64,000 nucleotides of DNA from Rossellomorea pakistanensis (GTDB taxonomy: Bacteria > Bacillota > Bacilli > Bacillales > Bacillaceae_B): contig NZ_JAFBDZ010000003.1 in the NCBI RefSeq assembly GCF_016908495.1, positions 620,001-684,000 of the forward strand, in the 5' to 3' direction. This document shows positions 16,837 to 25,256 of the stretch, piece after piece (the stretch's first letter is position 1; every line of letters begins with the position of its first letter). Below the pieces are notes generated by a model that worked only from the letters and a program-made list of their open reading frames with translations, did not search any database and was not told where the DNA came from. Made by a program: the position numbers and the translations under genes.

Positions 16837-17815
16837 TAAAACGATTATGGTAACAGGTGGAACAGGGTCATGGGGGCATGAATTGGTTGCCCAATTATTG
16901 GACAAAGGTCCAAAGGAAATTCGTATTTTTTCAAGAAATGAAACAGGTCAAGTATCAACGAAACAGAAGTTTGAAAATAACCCAAAGCTTAAATTCGTAA
17001 TTGGGGATGTACGAGATAAGGAAGCAGTCTTAGAAGCTTGTGAGGGAGTCGATTATATCTTTCATCTGGCTGCATTAAAGCATGTACCTGTTTGTGAATT
17101 CCAACCGCTTGAAGCATTAAAGACAAATGTGATTGGTACTCAAAATATTATAGAAGCTGCGATAGCAAAAGAGGTAGAAAAAGTCATCAATATTTCAACG
17201 GACAAAGCTGCGAATCCATCAAACTTTTATGGGTTTACGAAAGCTATGGGCGAAAAGCTTATTATCAACGCAAATGTCCTTACAAATAAAACGAAATTTG
17301 TATGTGTCCGAGGTGGGAATGTCCTTGGAACGAACGGAAGTGTCATACATGTATTTAAGCATGGTATTAAATATAAATCAAAAATTGGTATTACCGATAA
17401 AAAAATGACCCGTTTCTTTTTGACGATCAAGGATGCTATTAAACTATTGTTTAAAGCAACCTATGAAAGTCATGGAGGGGAGATTTTTGTCATGAAAATG
17501 CCTACCTGTAAAATCCTTGATTTAGCTCAGGTATTAATTGATGAGTATGCAGATGGAGAGGTCATGATTGAAGAATCTGGGATTCGGCCAGGGGAGAAGC
17601 TGCATGAAATCCTGTTAACAGAGTTTGAGAGTCATAATACGATTGCCTATGACAACGAGTACTTTGTTATTCTGCCAACAATCCCAATAGACGGATTAAA
17701 AGAATATTATAAGGACTTTGCAAAAGTAGATTTAGATACTTATAGTTCCAGTGACAATATCATCTCTTATGATGAAATCAAAGCCATGCTTAAGGATGGA
17801 GGTTTTCTAGAATGA
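16826..17815 (+). CDS. UDP-GlcNAc 4,6-dehydratase/5-epimerase (CapE/WbjB-like)
   Basis: A 329-residue short-chain dehydrogenase of the CapE/FlaA1 group. TGGTGSWGHEL (10-20) binds NADP; NISTDKAANPSNFYGFTKAMGEK holds the family's characteristic S-T-D-K-A block and the Y-x-x-x-K site; RGGNVLGTNGSVI and GIRPGEKLHE are further markers. It converts UDP-GlcNAc to a 4-keto-6-deoxy-L sugar nucleotide, the first step to UDP-L-FucNAc or UDP-L-QuiNAc. It overlaps the epimerase gene upstream by 11 bases and the reductase downstream by 4. No membrane domain, which separates it from the larger PglF type. Confidence 0.9.
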   Translation: MFTNKTIMVTGGTGSWGHELVAQLLDKGPKEIRIFSRNETGQVSTKQKFENNPKLKFVIGDVRDKEAVLEACEGVDYIFHLAALKHVPVCEFQPLEALKTNVIGTQNIIEAAIAKEVEKVINISTDKAANPSNFYGFTKAMGEKLIINANVLTNKTKFVCVRGGNVLGTNGSVIHVFKHGIKYKSKIGITDKKMTRFFLTIKDAIKLLFKATYESHGGEIFVMKMPTCKILDLAQVLIDEYADGEVMIEESGIRPGEKLHEILLTEFESHNTIAYDNEYFVILPTIPIDGLKEYYKDFAKVDLDTYSSSDNIISYDEIKAMLKDGGFLE

Positions 17816-18633
17816 AAATCCTCGTTCTTGGCGGACAAGGAATGGCTGGCCATGTAATGACCGATTACATGATAAACAAAGGACATTCAGTGTTGTATAC
17901 AATTAGAGGGAAGGATGATGATAAAGGAATTTCCTTAGACGTGAGAGACTTAGATAATGTAAAAAAAGTAATTCTAGATTATACACCTGATATTGTCATT
18001 AATGCAGTGGGAATTCTGAATGAAAATGCCGAAAATCATGTGATAGATGCGGTGAAAGTTAATAGTCTTCTTCCGCATGTTATAGTGGATGTCCTTGATT
18101 CTTATGGGGGAAAGCTTATTCATATTAGTACAGATTGTGTTTTTTCTGGTGAAAAGGGGTCTTATACTGAAGAAGATCATACCAATGGTTACAATGTTTA
18201 TTCTAAAACAAAAGCGTTAGGTGAAGTTAGAAAATCCCCCCATTTAACGGTAAGAACATCTATTATTGGTCCAGAACTGAAAGAAAATGGTATTGGTTTA
18301 CTACAATGGTTCTTAAAACAAAAGGGTACGATAAAAGGTTTTGAACAGGTATATTGGAACGGAGTAACCACTTTGGAGCTTGCAAAAGCAATTGATAAAC
18401 TAATTGAAAACAATGTAACGGGACTTTATCATCTATGTACAGATGGAAGGATTTCGAAATATCAATTACTTTTATTATTCAAAAAAACGTTTAATAAGAA
18501 AGATGTTACTATAATCCCTTCGTCACTCCCTTCACACGATCGTTCTTTATTGCATACGAGAAAGGACTATAAATATGGAGTGAAGGACTATCCAGCCATG
18601 TTAAAAGAGCTGTATGAATGGATGAACAAGTAA
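17812..18633 (+). CDS. RmlD-like 4-ketosugar reductase
   Basis: A 273-residue short-chain reductase. LVLGGQGMAGHVM (4-16) binds NADP, HISTDCVFSGEKGSY and YNVYSKTKALGE contain the catalytic Thr/Tyr/Lys, as in dTDP-4-dehydrorhamnose reductases. It follows the dehydratase with an ATGA overlap and would reduce its 4-keto product. The C-terminal cupin domain found in CapF/WbjC is absent. That makes the WbvR type (UDP-L-RhaNAc, then UDP-L-QuiNAc) somewhat more likely than the L-FucNAc route. Cytosolic. Confidence 0.85.
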   Translation: MKILVLGGQGMAGHVMTDYMINKGHSVLYTIRGKDDDKGISLDVRDLDNVKKVILDYTPDIVINAVGILNENAENHVIDAVKVNSLLPHVIVDVLDSYGGKLIHISTDCVFSGEKGSYTEEDHTNGYNVYSKTKALGEVRKSPHLTVRTSIIGPELKENGIGLLQWFLKQKGTIKGFEQVYWNGVTTLELAKAIDKLIENNVTGLYHLCTDGRISKYQLLLLFKKTFNKKDVTIIPSSLPSHDRSLLHTRKDYKYGVKDYPAMLKELYEWMNK

Positions 18634-19524
18634 ATGAAAAGAATTCTAATAACGGGTGCAACCGGGTTTACAGGTGTTAATGCATGTGGGTATTTTGCGG
18701 AAATAGGTTATGAAGTATATGGAATGGTTCATAAGAAAATCCCTAAGGATGGTAAAGCCAATTACGTTTCTTGTGATCTTATGAATAGTGAAGAGGTAGA
18801 AGAAGCTCTTAAAAATATCCAGCCTCATTATGTGTTACATTTAGCGGGACAAAATCATAGTGGTAGATCTTGGGAGGAACCGATTTCCACCTTTATGGCC
18901 AATGTAAATGGTACTTTAAATTTACTAGAAGCAGTACGACACTATTCACCAAATGCTGATATCATTGTGGTAGGATCTGTTATAGACTTTAATCCTTGTT
19001 CGTTATCAAAGCCTAATCATCCCTATGGACTTTCAAAATATGTTCAAACACTTTTATCTACAAGTTGGAGTTCATTATATGATCTTAATATTAAAATTGC
19101 TAGACCCTCGAATTTAATTGGACCAGGCCCCTCCAACGGAATTTGCTCTCTCCTTGCAAGAAAAATTGCCATGAACGAAAAAAAGTATACAAGCGAAGGT
19201 TTTCACTTTCATAATATTCTGGATCAGCGAGACTTTCTAGATGTGAGAGATGCTATCAGAGCATATCATTCGATCTTTAAATACGGTCAAAACGTTAAAT
19301 CTTATAATATTGCTTCAGGAAAAGACAGAACAATATTAGAAGTGGTGAGAGCATTTAAATTCCTCTCCGTTGCTGATTTGGAGATTACTACAGATTTTTT
19401 TCAACGTCAAGAACCGATGTACGTTGATATAAAAGAGATAAAATTATTAGGATGGGAACCTAAGTATACTTTTCAAGAAAGTATAAAGGAGACATTAAAT
19501 TTCCATAGGGGGGAGGTATTTTAG
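18634..19524 (+). CDS. NAD(P)-dependent nucleotide-sugar SDR enzyme
   Basis: A 296-residue extended short-chain dehydrogenase. ILITGATGFTGVNA (4-17) is the cofactor loop; VVGSVIDF and YGLSKY give the Ser and Tyr-x-x-x-Lys site; RPSNLIGPGPSNGICSLLA and RDFLDVRDAIRAY are typical of the GDP-mannose dehydratase/4-ketoreductase (Gmd/Rmd) side of the family. Its ATG directly follows the stop of the reductase gene, so it belongs to the operon. It probably epimerises or reduces a further nucleotide sugar; the substrate is unknown. The operon ends with a perfect 14-base-arm hairpin. Confidence 0.8.
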   Translation: MKRILITGATGFTGVNACGYFAEIGYEVYGMVHKKIPKDGKANYVSCDLMNSEEVEEALKNIQPHYVLHLAGQNHSGRSWEEPISTFMANVNGTLNLLEAVRHYSPNADIIVVGSVIDFNPCSLSKPNHPYGLSKYVQTLLSTSWSSLYDLNIKIARPSNLIGPGPSNGICSLLARKIAMNEKKYTSEGFHFHNILDQRDFLDVRDAIRAYHSIFKYGQNVKSYNIASGKDRTILEVVRAFKFLSVADLEITTDFFQRQEPMYVDIKEIKLLGWEPKYTFQESIKETLNFHRGEVF

Positions 19525-19530
19525 TGCCTA

Positions 19531-19569
19531 CAAGCTTTTGAAAATAGATTTCATGTTTTCAAAAGCTTG
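19531..19569. terminator. perfect hairpin between convergent genes
   Basis: CAAGCTTTTGAAAA and TTTTCAAAAGCTTG are perfect 14-base arms around 11 bases. The T-tail is short, so it may act through stem strength on both strands. Confidence 0.75.
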
Positions 19570-19574
19570 ACTGT

Positions 19575-20456
19575 TTAAAACGAAATTCTAAACTTCCTAA
19601 ACAATTCATCAATTTGCATTTTTCTTCTCTTTTCATACAACTTTTTTTTACTGAGGACACCATCATTTAATACTCTATTTTCTATTACAGCTGGCGAGTT
19701 ATGAATGATTAGGGATTTTGTTTTTTGAATTCTATCTGAATCAAAATGAAGATAGGCCATTCTCATTAAATTATAATAAGTACCTTCATATTGTACGTTA
19801 TAAGGGTGGTGCGTTCTAAATAAATGCAGAATTTTAACAGATGGTTCACAGTGACATCGGTAACCGAAAAGCCAAAGTTTCAAGGAAATTTCTACATCCT
19901 CATGACCCCAAGTAGCAAAGCCTGTTTCAAATCCACCAATCTCATCAAAGACTTTTTTAGATAGGACGATACATGCTCCAGGTAAGATGGCGGTTTCAAA
20001 AAGATATCTCTTTTTTGGGTTCCATTTAATTCTTAGGTTGGAATTTAGTGACTGCCCATACCCGACAACCTTTGGGTCATCAAGCGAAGCGATTGCCGGA
20101 CATACGGCATCAGAAAGGTTAGATAGGATAGGGAAAATAAGACGGTCAAGCCAAAAGTTTTCAAAGGTCATATGGGCATCACAAAAAACAAGGTATTCAT
20201 ATTTGGCTCGTGAAGCACCTAAATTTCTTGCATTGGCAGGCCCGATCCCATTTGTTCTAATATATGTTATATTCTTATTATGAACATAGGTTTTAATAAA
20301 ATGACATCCGTTATCTGTCGAAGCATCATCCACGATTATGGCTTCGAATGGGATGTTTGTTTTCACAGAGAATAATGAATCTAAAGTCATCTTTACATTT
20401 TTTCCTTCATTTCGGACAGGGAAAACAACGGATATTCTTGGAGGCTCCTTACCCAT
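19575..20456 (-). CDS. GT2 enzyme resembling polypeptide GalNAc-transferases
   Basis: A 293-residue GT-A enzyme starting at ATG 20456 behind AAAGGAGAGAG. SVVFPVRNEGKNV opens the fold, IIVDDASTD (40-48) binds nucleotide, and the metal site is DAH (93-95), the D-x-H form found in polypeptide GalNAc-transferases rather than the usual D-x-D. WGHEDVE (183-189) matches the W-G-x-E-x-x-E motif of that group. The lectin domain and membrane anchor of animal enzymes are absent. It has the best sigma-K type promoter on its strand. A likely task is the first sugar on a spore-surface protein or glycan; donor not proven. Confidence 0.85.
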   Translation of the reverse strand: MGKEPPRISVVFPVRNEGKNVKMTLDSLFSVKTNIPFEAIIVDDASTDNGCHFIKTYVHNKNITYIRTNGIGPANARNLGASRAKYEYLVFCDAHMTFENFWLDRLIFPILSNLSDAVCPAIASLDDPKVVGYGQSLNSNLRIKWNPKKRYLFETAILPGACIVLSKKVFDEIGGFETGFATWGHEDVEISLKLWLFGYRCHCEPSVKILHLFRTHHPYNVQYEGTYYNLMRMAYLHFDSDRIQKTKSLIIHNSPAVIENRVLNDGVLSKKKLYEKRRKMQIDELFRKFRISF

Positions 20457-20487
20457 TAATCTCTCTCCTTTTACATACATTCTCATT

Positions 20488-20514
20488 TAGTTTATGAAGT
20501 TTTAACGTTTCTGT
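20488..20514 (-). promoter_or_regulatory. sigma-K type promoter
   Basis: On the minus strand AC (20514-20513), 16 bases, CATAAACTA (20496-20488): full consensus match, 31 bases before the GT2 start at 20456. Confidence 0.6.
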
Positions 20515-20519
20515 TCCAA

Positions 20520-20554
20520 TAAAGAAAGAGGCTGCCCGCCAAAGGACAACCTCT
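20520..20554 (-). terminator. terminator of the cysQ transcript
   Basis: On the minus strand AGAGGTTGTCC pairs with GGGCAGCCTCT over 11 positions (two T-G), then TTTCTTTATT. Confidence 0.85.
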
Positions 20555-20567
20555 ATACTCATTTAGT

Positions 20568-21344
20568 CTATTTCCTTTTACAGATAAATGAAGGATTTCT
20601 TAAGCATTCTTTGTTATAGAGTAACGGTCTTTGTGATTCATCATTCATAACATGGCCGCCTGCTTCCTCTACAATGATCTGCCCTGCAGCCGTATCCCAC
20701 TCCATTGTAGGAGCGAGCCTTGGATAAAAATGTGCCATTCCTTCAGCTACATAGCAGAATTTTAATGAACTGCCGACAGAAATTAATTCAATTTCACCTT
20801 CATTTTTTTGTAGTGAGTTTATGAACTCTTTTGTATTTTCTGTAATATGGGATCGGCTAATAATGGCAGTTGTTTTCTTTTGGGTGTAAATAGGAAGTTT
20901 AACAGACTCATTCATGAAATTTTTTGTTTTATGTGGATCGGTTAATTTAAATGCACCTTTTTGTTTTTCGGCAAAATATAGAAGGTCAAGTGCTGGTGCA
21001 TATACAACACCTAATACAGATGTATTATTATTAATTAGAGCAATATTTATGGTGAATTCACCATTTCGTTTTATAAACTCCTTGGTCCCGTCTAATGGAT
21101 CAATTAGCCAAAATGTTTTCCAATTTACTCTTTCATTAAATGGAATATGGTGCCCCTCTTCACTCAAGATTGGATAATGTGGTGTAAGTCTCTTTAATTT
21201 TTCAGTAATTAGTGTATGGGATTTTTGATCGGCTAAAGTAAGAGGAGAGTGATCGGTTTTATGCTCCACCTCTATTGGGGATTGATATACATCTAAGACC
21301 TCTTTTCCTGCTTGTAAGGCAATGGAAATCATGTTTTCTATCAT
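20568..21344 (-). CDS. cysQ: 3'(2'),5'-bisphosphate nucleotidase
   Basis: A 258-residue Li-sensitive inositol-monophosphatase-fold enzyme. SEEG (61-64), DPLDGTKEF (82-90) and EWDTAAGQ (about 215-222) supply the metal ligands. It hydrolyses PAP, the product left by sulfotransferases and PAPS reductase, to AMP, and so keeps PAPS use running. It starts at ATG behind CCAGGAGG and lies about 160 bases downstream of cysC on the same strand. Bacillus usually relies on NrnA-type enzymes for PAP, so a CysQ here fits extra PAP production by the sulfotransferase at 14714. Confidence 0.9.
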   Translation of the reverse strand: MIENMISIALQAGKEVLDVYQSPIEVEHKTDHSPLTLADQKSHTLITEKLKRLTPHYPILSEEGHHIPFNERVNWKTFWLIDPLDGTKEFIKRNGEFTINIALINNNTSVLGVVYAPALDLLYFAEKQKGAFKLTDPHKTKNFMNESVKLPIYTQKKTTAIISRSHITENTKEFINSLQKNEGEIELISVGSSLKFCYVAEGMAHFYPRLAPTMEWDTAAGQIIVEEAGGHVMNDESQRPLLYNKECLRNPSFICKRK

Positions 21345-21395
21345 TTTTTACCTCCTGGTTCTTTTGTTAATTGAAAGGGCCTGTCAAAAAGGGGG

Positions 21396-21471
21396 CAGGA
21401 ACCACTATGATTGTCGATATATAGAAGGTGTCCTTAAGGTTTTCTTCTACATATTGAAGTTGTGGTTCCTG
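21396..21471 (-). other. long imperfect hairpin between cysC and cysQ
   Basis: CAGGAACCAC (21396-21405) and GTGGTTCCTG (21462-21471) are perfect arms; TAGAAG and CTTCTA extend the stem inside. It lies in the transcribed gap between the two genes and could be an RNA processing or attenuation structure or a remnant of a small repeat. Confidence 0.45.
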
Positions 21472-21504
21472 ATATCTTTGTTTTTAGGTAGCCACATGTT
21501 CTTT

Positions 21505-22116
21505 TTAAATTGAGAGATAATGGTTCTTTTTTAAATAAGAAATAATTTGATCAACTGACTCATCAACGGAGTTTTTTTCGGTATCAAGGATGATTTCCGC
21601 TGTATATGGTTCTTCATATGGTGAATGGATACCTGTGAAATCTTTAATTTGACCTTTTCGAGCCTGTTTATAAAGCCCCTTTGGATCTCGAGCTTCACAA
21701 GCTTCAATACTAGCCTTAACATGTATCTCAATAAATTCACCTTCAGCAAATAATGACCGTACTTGATCGCGGTCTTTCCTGAAAGGAGAAATAAATGCTG
21801 TAAGGGTCAATACTCCTGCATCAACAAATAGCCGAGAAACTTCTCCAATCCTTCTTATGTTCTCAAGCCGATCTTCATCTGAAAACCCGAGATCATGATT
21901 CAAGCCATGACGGACGTTGTCACCATCGAGTCGATAGGTCCTAACCCCTAATTCATGTAGTTTCTTCTCTAGCTCAACAGAAATAGTAGACTTTCCTGAG
22001 CCGGATAATCCAGTAAACCATAGTGTAGCACTTAGATGTTTATTTAATTTTTGTCTTTGATCTTTCGTAACTTTTCCTTCATGCCAGGTAATATTATTGG
22101 CTTTCAATAATGACAC
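21505..22116 (-). CDS. cysC: adenylylsulfate kinase
   Basis: A 203-residue APS kinase, usual length. GLSGSGKS (36-43) is the Walker A loop; [12 protein letters not shown] and [10 protein letters not shown] bind APS, and [12 protein letters not shown] is the lid region. It phosphorylates APS at the 3' position to give PAPS, the sulfate donor. It follows the permease gene by 13 bases and sat is upstream of that, so sat, permease and cysC form one operon. No PAPS reductase (cysH) or sulfite reductase is present, in contrast to the B. subtilis cysH operon. Confidence 0.95.
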   Translation of the reverse strand: MSLLKANNITWHEGKVTKDQRQKLNKHLSATLWFTGLSGSGKSTISVELEKKLHELGVRTYRLDGDNVRHGLNHDLGFSDEDRLENIRRIGEVSRLFVDAGVLTLTAFISPFRKDRDQVRSLFAEGEFIEIHVKASIEACEARDPKGLYKQARKGQIKDFTGIHSPYEEPYTAEIILDTEKNSVDESVDQIISYLKKNHYLSI

Positions 22117-22129
22117 TTCCTTTCGAGCA

Positions 22130-23890
22130 TTACCGTAAGAAATAGACGATCGTAACCGTCGTGATCATGACAAGAATATTCAGTGGAATACCGATTTTTA
22201 AAAAGTCTTTGAACTGGTATCCACCTGGTCCATAAACGATCAAATTGGTTTGATAGCCAATGGGTGTGGCAAAGCTTGCAGATGCGGCAATTGCGACAAT
22301 GATGGATATGGAGATTGGATCAATCTTCATTTTATCAGCAATCTCAATGGCGATGGGAAACATGAGAACCGCAGCAGCATTATTTGACATCATCTCAGTA
22401 AAGAGATTGGTCAATAAATATACGCTAAGAAATACTGCGAACATACCGATAGGTTCTGTCAGATGAATGAGTAAATCTGCAATGGCATTGGCTACCCCAG
22501 AATTTATAAGGGCTGCACCAATACCAAATGAAGATGCAACAAGAAGAAGAACGTTCCATTGTATGAATGCTTTTGCTTCTGGCGGAGTAATGACTTTAAA
22601 AATGATGAGAAGCATGGTTGCTATTGACATCGCGGTAACCATTTGAATGAACCCTAGGGACACCAACAATATCATGAAACCTAATAATGCGATTGAGAAC
22701 CAGCCTTGTATTAATTGGCTTTTCGTTTTGATATTCTTGGAGGTTGAAGTAATAAAGTAAAAATCATTTTGAATGACATTTTTATTAAATTCTGTTCCCG
22801 TTACCATCAATAAAATATCTCCAGGCTTTAAAACGATGTCTCCAATTTTCGTTTTCAATCGCTGATTTTTACGATGGACAGCAATAACAGCCGCATTATG
22901 CCTGCTCCTGAAATTTGTATCCTTTATTTTCTTATGAAGGAGTGAGGAATAATGGGATACGACAGCTTCTACAAGACGATGGTGATTTTTTGGAAAGTGA
23001 GAACCTTGACTTGTTTGTAAATTCAGTCCTTTTTTGTTTTGGAGTTCCGTGATGGTTGTAATATCTCCGGTAAAAAGTAATCGATCATGTTCCTTCAACT
23101 TCGTCAGGTTGGATACAGGGGCTATCTGCTCTTGCTCACGGAGAATACTAACTAAATACAATCCTTTTAAACTTCGTAAACGTGCTTGTTCAACGGATTG
23201 ACCAATATAGGGGAAGTCTTTTGTAATCAGAATCTCCCCCGTATACTCCCTGATGGCTTCAACCTTATTCATAACAGCTAACCTTCTATCAGGTAGGAGG
23301 CTACTACTAAAAAAGAATAGGTAGGTTAAACCAACAATTGTAATCGGAATTCCCACAATAGCCGGCTGGAAAAATGAAAACCCATCCAAACCCTCATCAA
23401 TAAGGAGTCCATGCACAACTAGATTCGTCGAAGTACCTATAATGGTAATCGTTCCTCCAAGAATGGTGGCATAAGACAATGGAATTAAAAACTTGGACGG
23501 AGAAAGGCCTTTTTCTTCGCACCATTTTCTTATCATGGGGGTAAATGCAATGACAATAGGGGTATTGTTCATAAAAGCTGATAGGAATGAAATGGGGAAT
23601 AATAGTTTACCAAGAATATGTTTACTAGTCGATGAATTACGCAAAAATTGATGGAAAGCCCCATCAACAATACCGCTCTTTTGAATACTTCCAGCTAAAA
23701 TAAATAAGAGCCCTATCGTGAGCACACCTTCGTTTGAGAAGCCTTTTGTCGCTTCAACGGGAGAAATCACTCCTGTTACTAAATAGAGAATAACTGTTGA
23801 AGCTAGAATAACCTCTGGTCGTTCAATTTCAAACAAAAGCCCCAAAAGCATAAGAATGGTTGTAAAGAGCACAAAGTAGAATTCTAACAT
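22130..23890 (-). CDS. SLC13-family sulfate permease with TrkA-C domains
   Basis: A 586-residue membrane transporter of the DASS/SLC13 type. Membrane helices fill residues 1-190 and about 400-586; NNTPIV near residue 110 and [12 protein letters not shown] near 515 are the paired SNT-like substrate/Na+ hairpins of the family. The cytosolic middle (about 205-375) has two TrkA-C/RCK-like domains. Members next to sat and cysC usually import sulfate. The gene lies between sat (18 bases) and cysC (13 bases), so sulfate uptake is the natural reading, though dicarboxylate transport cannot be excluded by sequence alone. Confidence 0.88.
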   Translation of the reverse strand: MLEFYFVLFTTILMLLGLLFEIERPEVILASTVILYLVTGVISPVEATKGFSNEGVLTIGLLFILAGSIQKSGIVDGAFHQFLRNSSTSKHILGKLLFPISFLSAFMNNTPIVIAFTPMIRKWCEEKGLSPSKFLIPLSYATILGGTITIIGTSTNLVVHGLLIDEGLDGFSFFQPAIVGIPITIVGLTYLFFFSSSLLPDRRLAVMNKVEAIREYTGEILITKDFPYIGQSVEQARLRSLKGLYLVSILREQEQIAPVSNLTKLKEHDRLLFTGDITTITELQNKKGLNLQTSQGSHFPKNHHRLVEAVVSHYSSLLHKKIKDTNFRSRHNAAVIAVHRKNQRLKTKIGDIVLKPGDILLMVTGTEFNKNVIQNDFYFITSTSKNIKTKSQLIQGWFSIALLGFMILLVSLGFIQMVTAMSIATMLLIIFKVITPPEAKAFIQWNVLLLVASSFGIGAALINSGVANAIADLLIHLTEPIGMFAVFLSVYLLTNLFTEMMSNNAAAVLMFPIAIEIADKMKIDPISISIIVAIAASASFATPIGYQTNLIVYGPGGYQFKDFLKIGIPLNILVMITTVTIVYFLR

Positions 23891-23908
23891 GATGACTTCT
23901 CCTTAAAG

Positions 23909-25069
23909 TCAAATATCCGATTTTTCATTTTGGTTGAGTTCTTTCATTAAAATAGTAACCACTTCTGGTCTTGAAAACTCTTTCGGTGGAAATTGTCCAC
24001 TTCTTAACATTGCTCTTACTTTTGTACCGCTTAAATGAATATGATTTTCTACTGGATGTGGACATGTCTTTGATGTAGCCATACAAGAACATTTAGTGCA
24101 ATAAAAGGCATGCTCAAACTTTAAAATTTCAATTCCTAGTTCATCTTTCCTGAACTGATTGAAAATCTCCTGTGATTCATACGTTCCATAGTAGTCTCCT
24201 ACACCCGCATGATCACGACCGACGATAAAATGGGTGCAGCCAAAATTCTTTCTAACAATGGCATGGAATACTGCTTCACGAGGGCCAGCATATCGCATGG
24301 CAGCAGGGAACACCGAGAGAAAAACTCGATCTTTAGGGTAGTATTCCTGCATTAGTGCTTTATAGCTTTTCATTCGAATATTAGCTGGGATATCATCTTT
24401 TTTCGTATCTCCGACAAGTGGATGTATTAAAAGTCCATCGACATTTTCAAGAGCGGTTTTTTGAAGGTATTCATGCGCTCTATGAATAGGGTTGCGAGTT
24501 TGAAAGGCAACGATCGTTTCCCAGCCTAACTCTTGAAAAATTTTCCTTAATTCAAATGGTGTTTTGTAATCCTCGGAGAATGTTAGCGGCTGATTTAATA
24601 ATGTAATAGGTCCAGCTAAATAAACTTCCTCTTTTTCAAATGTCTTAATGACTCCTGGGTGCTTCTGATCAAGCGTTTTATAAACAAATAGTGCTTCTGC
24701 TTCTTTACTGTATTCATACATTTCCTCAATTAGCATTAACCCATAAATGTTTCCATCTTCTCCTTTTAGGTTTACCGTTTCACCAAGTGATAGAGTGTTT
24801 TTTTTATCTTTGGAAACCGGAAGGGTAATAGGTAAACTCCAGATCGTACCATCTGATAACCTCAAATCTTTCAAAACACTTAAATAATCTTTTTGGCCCA
24901 TAAATCCTGTCAATGGACTAAATGCACCATTCGCTATTAGTTGTAGATCAGATAGACTCCAAGAGTTTAACGTAATGGATTGTAGTGTAGCGGATTGTTG
25001 CAATAAACGTTCTCGATCTGCATCGGTTGCAATTCGATTAACCAACTTTCCTCCATGTGGCGTGATCAT
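23909..25069 (-). CDS. sat: sulfate adenylyltransferase
   Basis: A 386-residue single-domain ATP sulfurylase. [12 protein letters not shown] contains the T/Q-x-R-N-P and H-x-x-H motifs, and [12 protein letters not shown] is the second ATP loop. [15 protein letters not shown] in the C-terminal part is the usual cysteine region. It makes APS from sulfate and ATP. Start ATG 25069 follows AAAGGAG with good spacing; an ATG 30 bases upstream lies before this site and was rejected. First gene of the sat-permease-cysC operon. No S-box riboswitch was seen upstream, so control by SAM is unlikely; a sigma-K like -10 is present instead. Confidence 0.95.
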   Translation of the reverse strand: MITPHGGKLVNRIATDADRERLLQQSATLQSITLNSWSLSDLQLIANGAFSPLTGFMGQKDYLSVLKDLRLSDGTIWSLPITLPVSKDKKNTLSLGETVNLKGEDGNIYGLMLIEEMYEYSKEAEALFVYKTLDQKHPGVIKTFEKEEVYLAGPITLLNQPLTFSEDYKTPFELRKIFQELGWETIVAFQTRNPIHRAHEYLQKTALENVDGLLIHPLVGDTKKDDIPANIRMKSYKALMQEYYPKDRVFLSVFPAAMRYAGPREAVFHAIVRKNFGCTHFIVGRDHAGVGDYYGTYESQEIFNQFRKDELGIEILKFEHAFYCTKCSCMATSKTCPHPVENHIHLSGTKVRAMLRSGQFPPKEFSRPEVVTILMKELNQNEKSDI

Positions 25070-25114
25070 CGGAATAGTCTCCTTTCGTGAAAATGGCAAT
25101 AATAGATATGTTAT

Positions 25115-25224
25115 TAGTTTATGAGAGTGTGAATTGATAGGGGAGGGCAGAGGATTAAAACAAGCACCAGCCTAATGATTTTATAAATTTGATTTCATAG
25201 ATTGGATGATCCACTCATATGATA
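25115..25224. promoter_or_regulatory. divergent sigma-K like -10 elements
   Basis: CATAAACTA on the minus strand (25123-25115) faces sat and is identical to the -10 of the GT2 gene at 20456. CATATGATA on the plus strand (25216-25224) faces the gene at 25257. Neither has AC at 16-17 bases, so this is suggestive only. Confidence 0.35.
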
Positions 25225-25256
25225 AATAGAATAAATATCTAATTAGGGTGATTGCT

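Noticed and set aside
20568..25069. Ordinary cysteine biosynthesis operon
   Set aside because: Sat and CysC fit, but PAPS reductase and sulfite reductase are missing and a sulfotransferase is nearby; kept only as an alternative that the whole genome could decide.
25070..25247. S-box (SAM) riboswitch before sat
   Set aside because: The conserved S-box core and stem order are not present.
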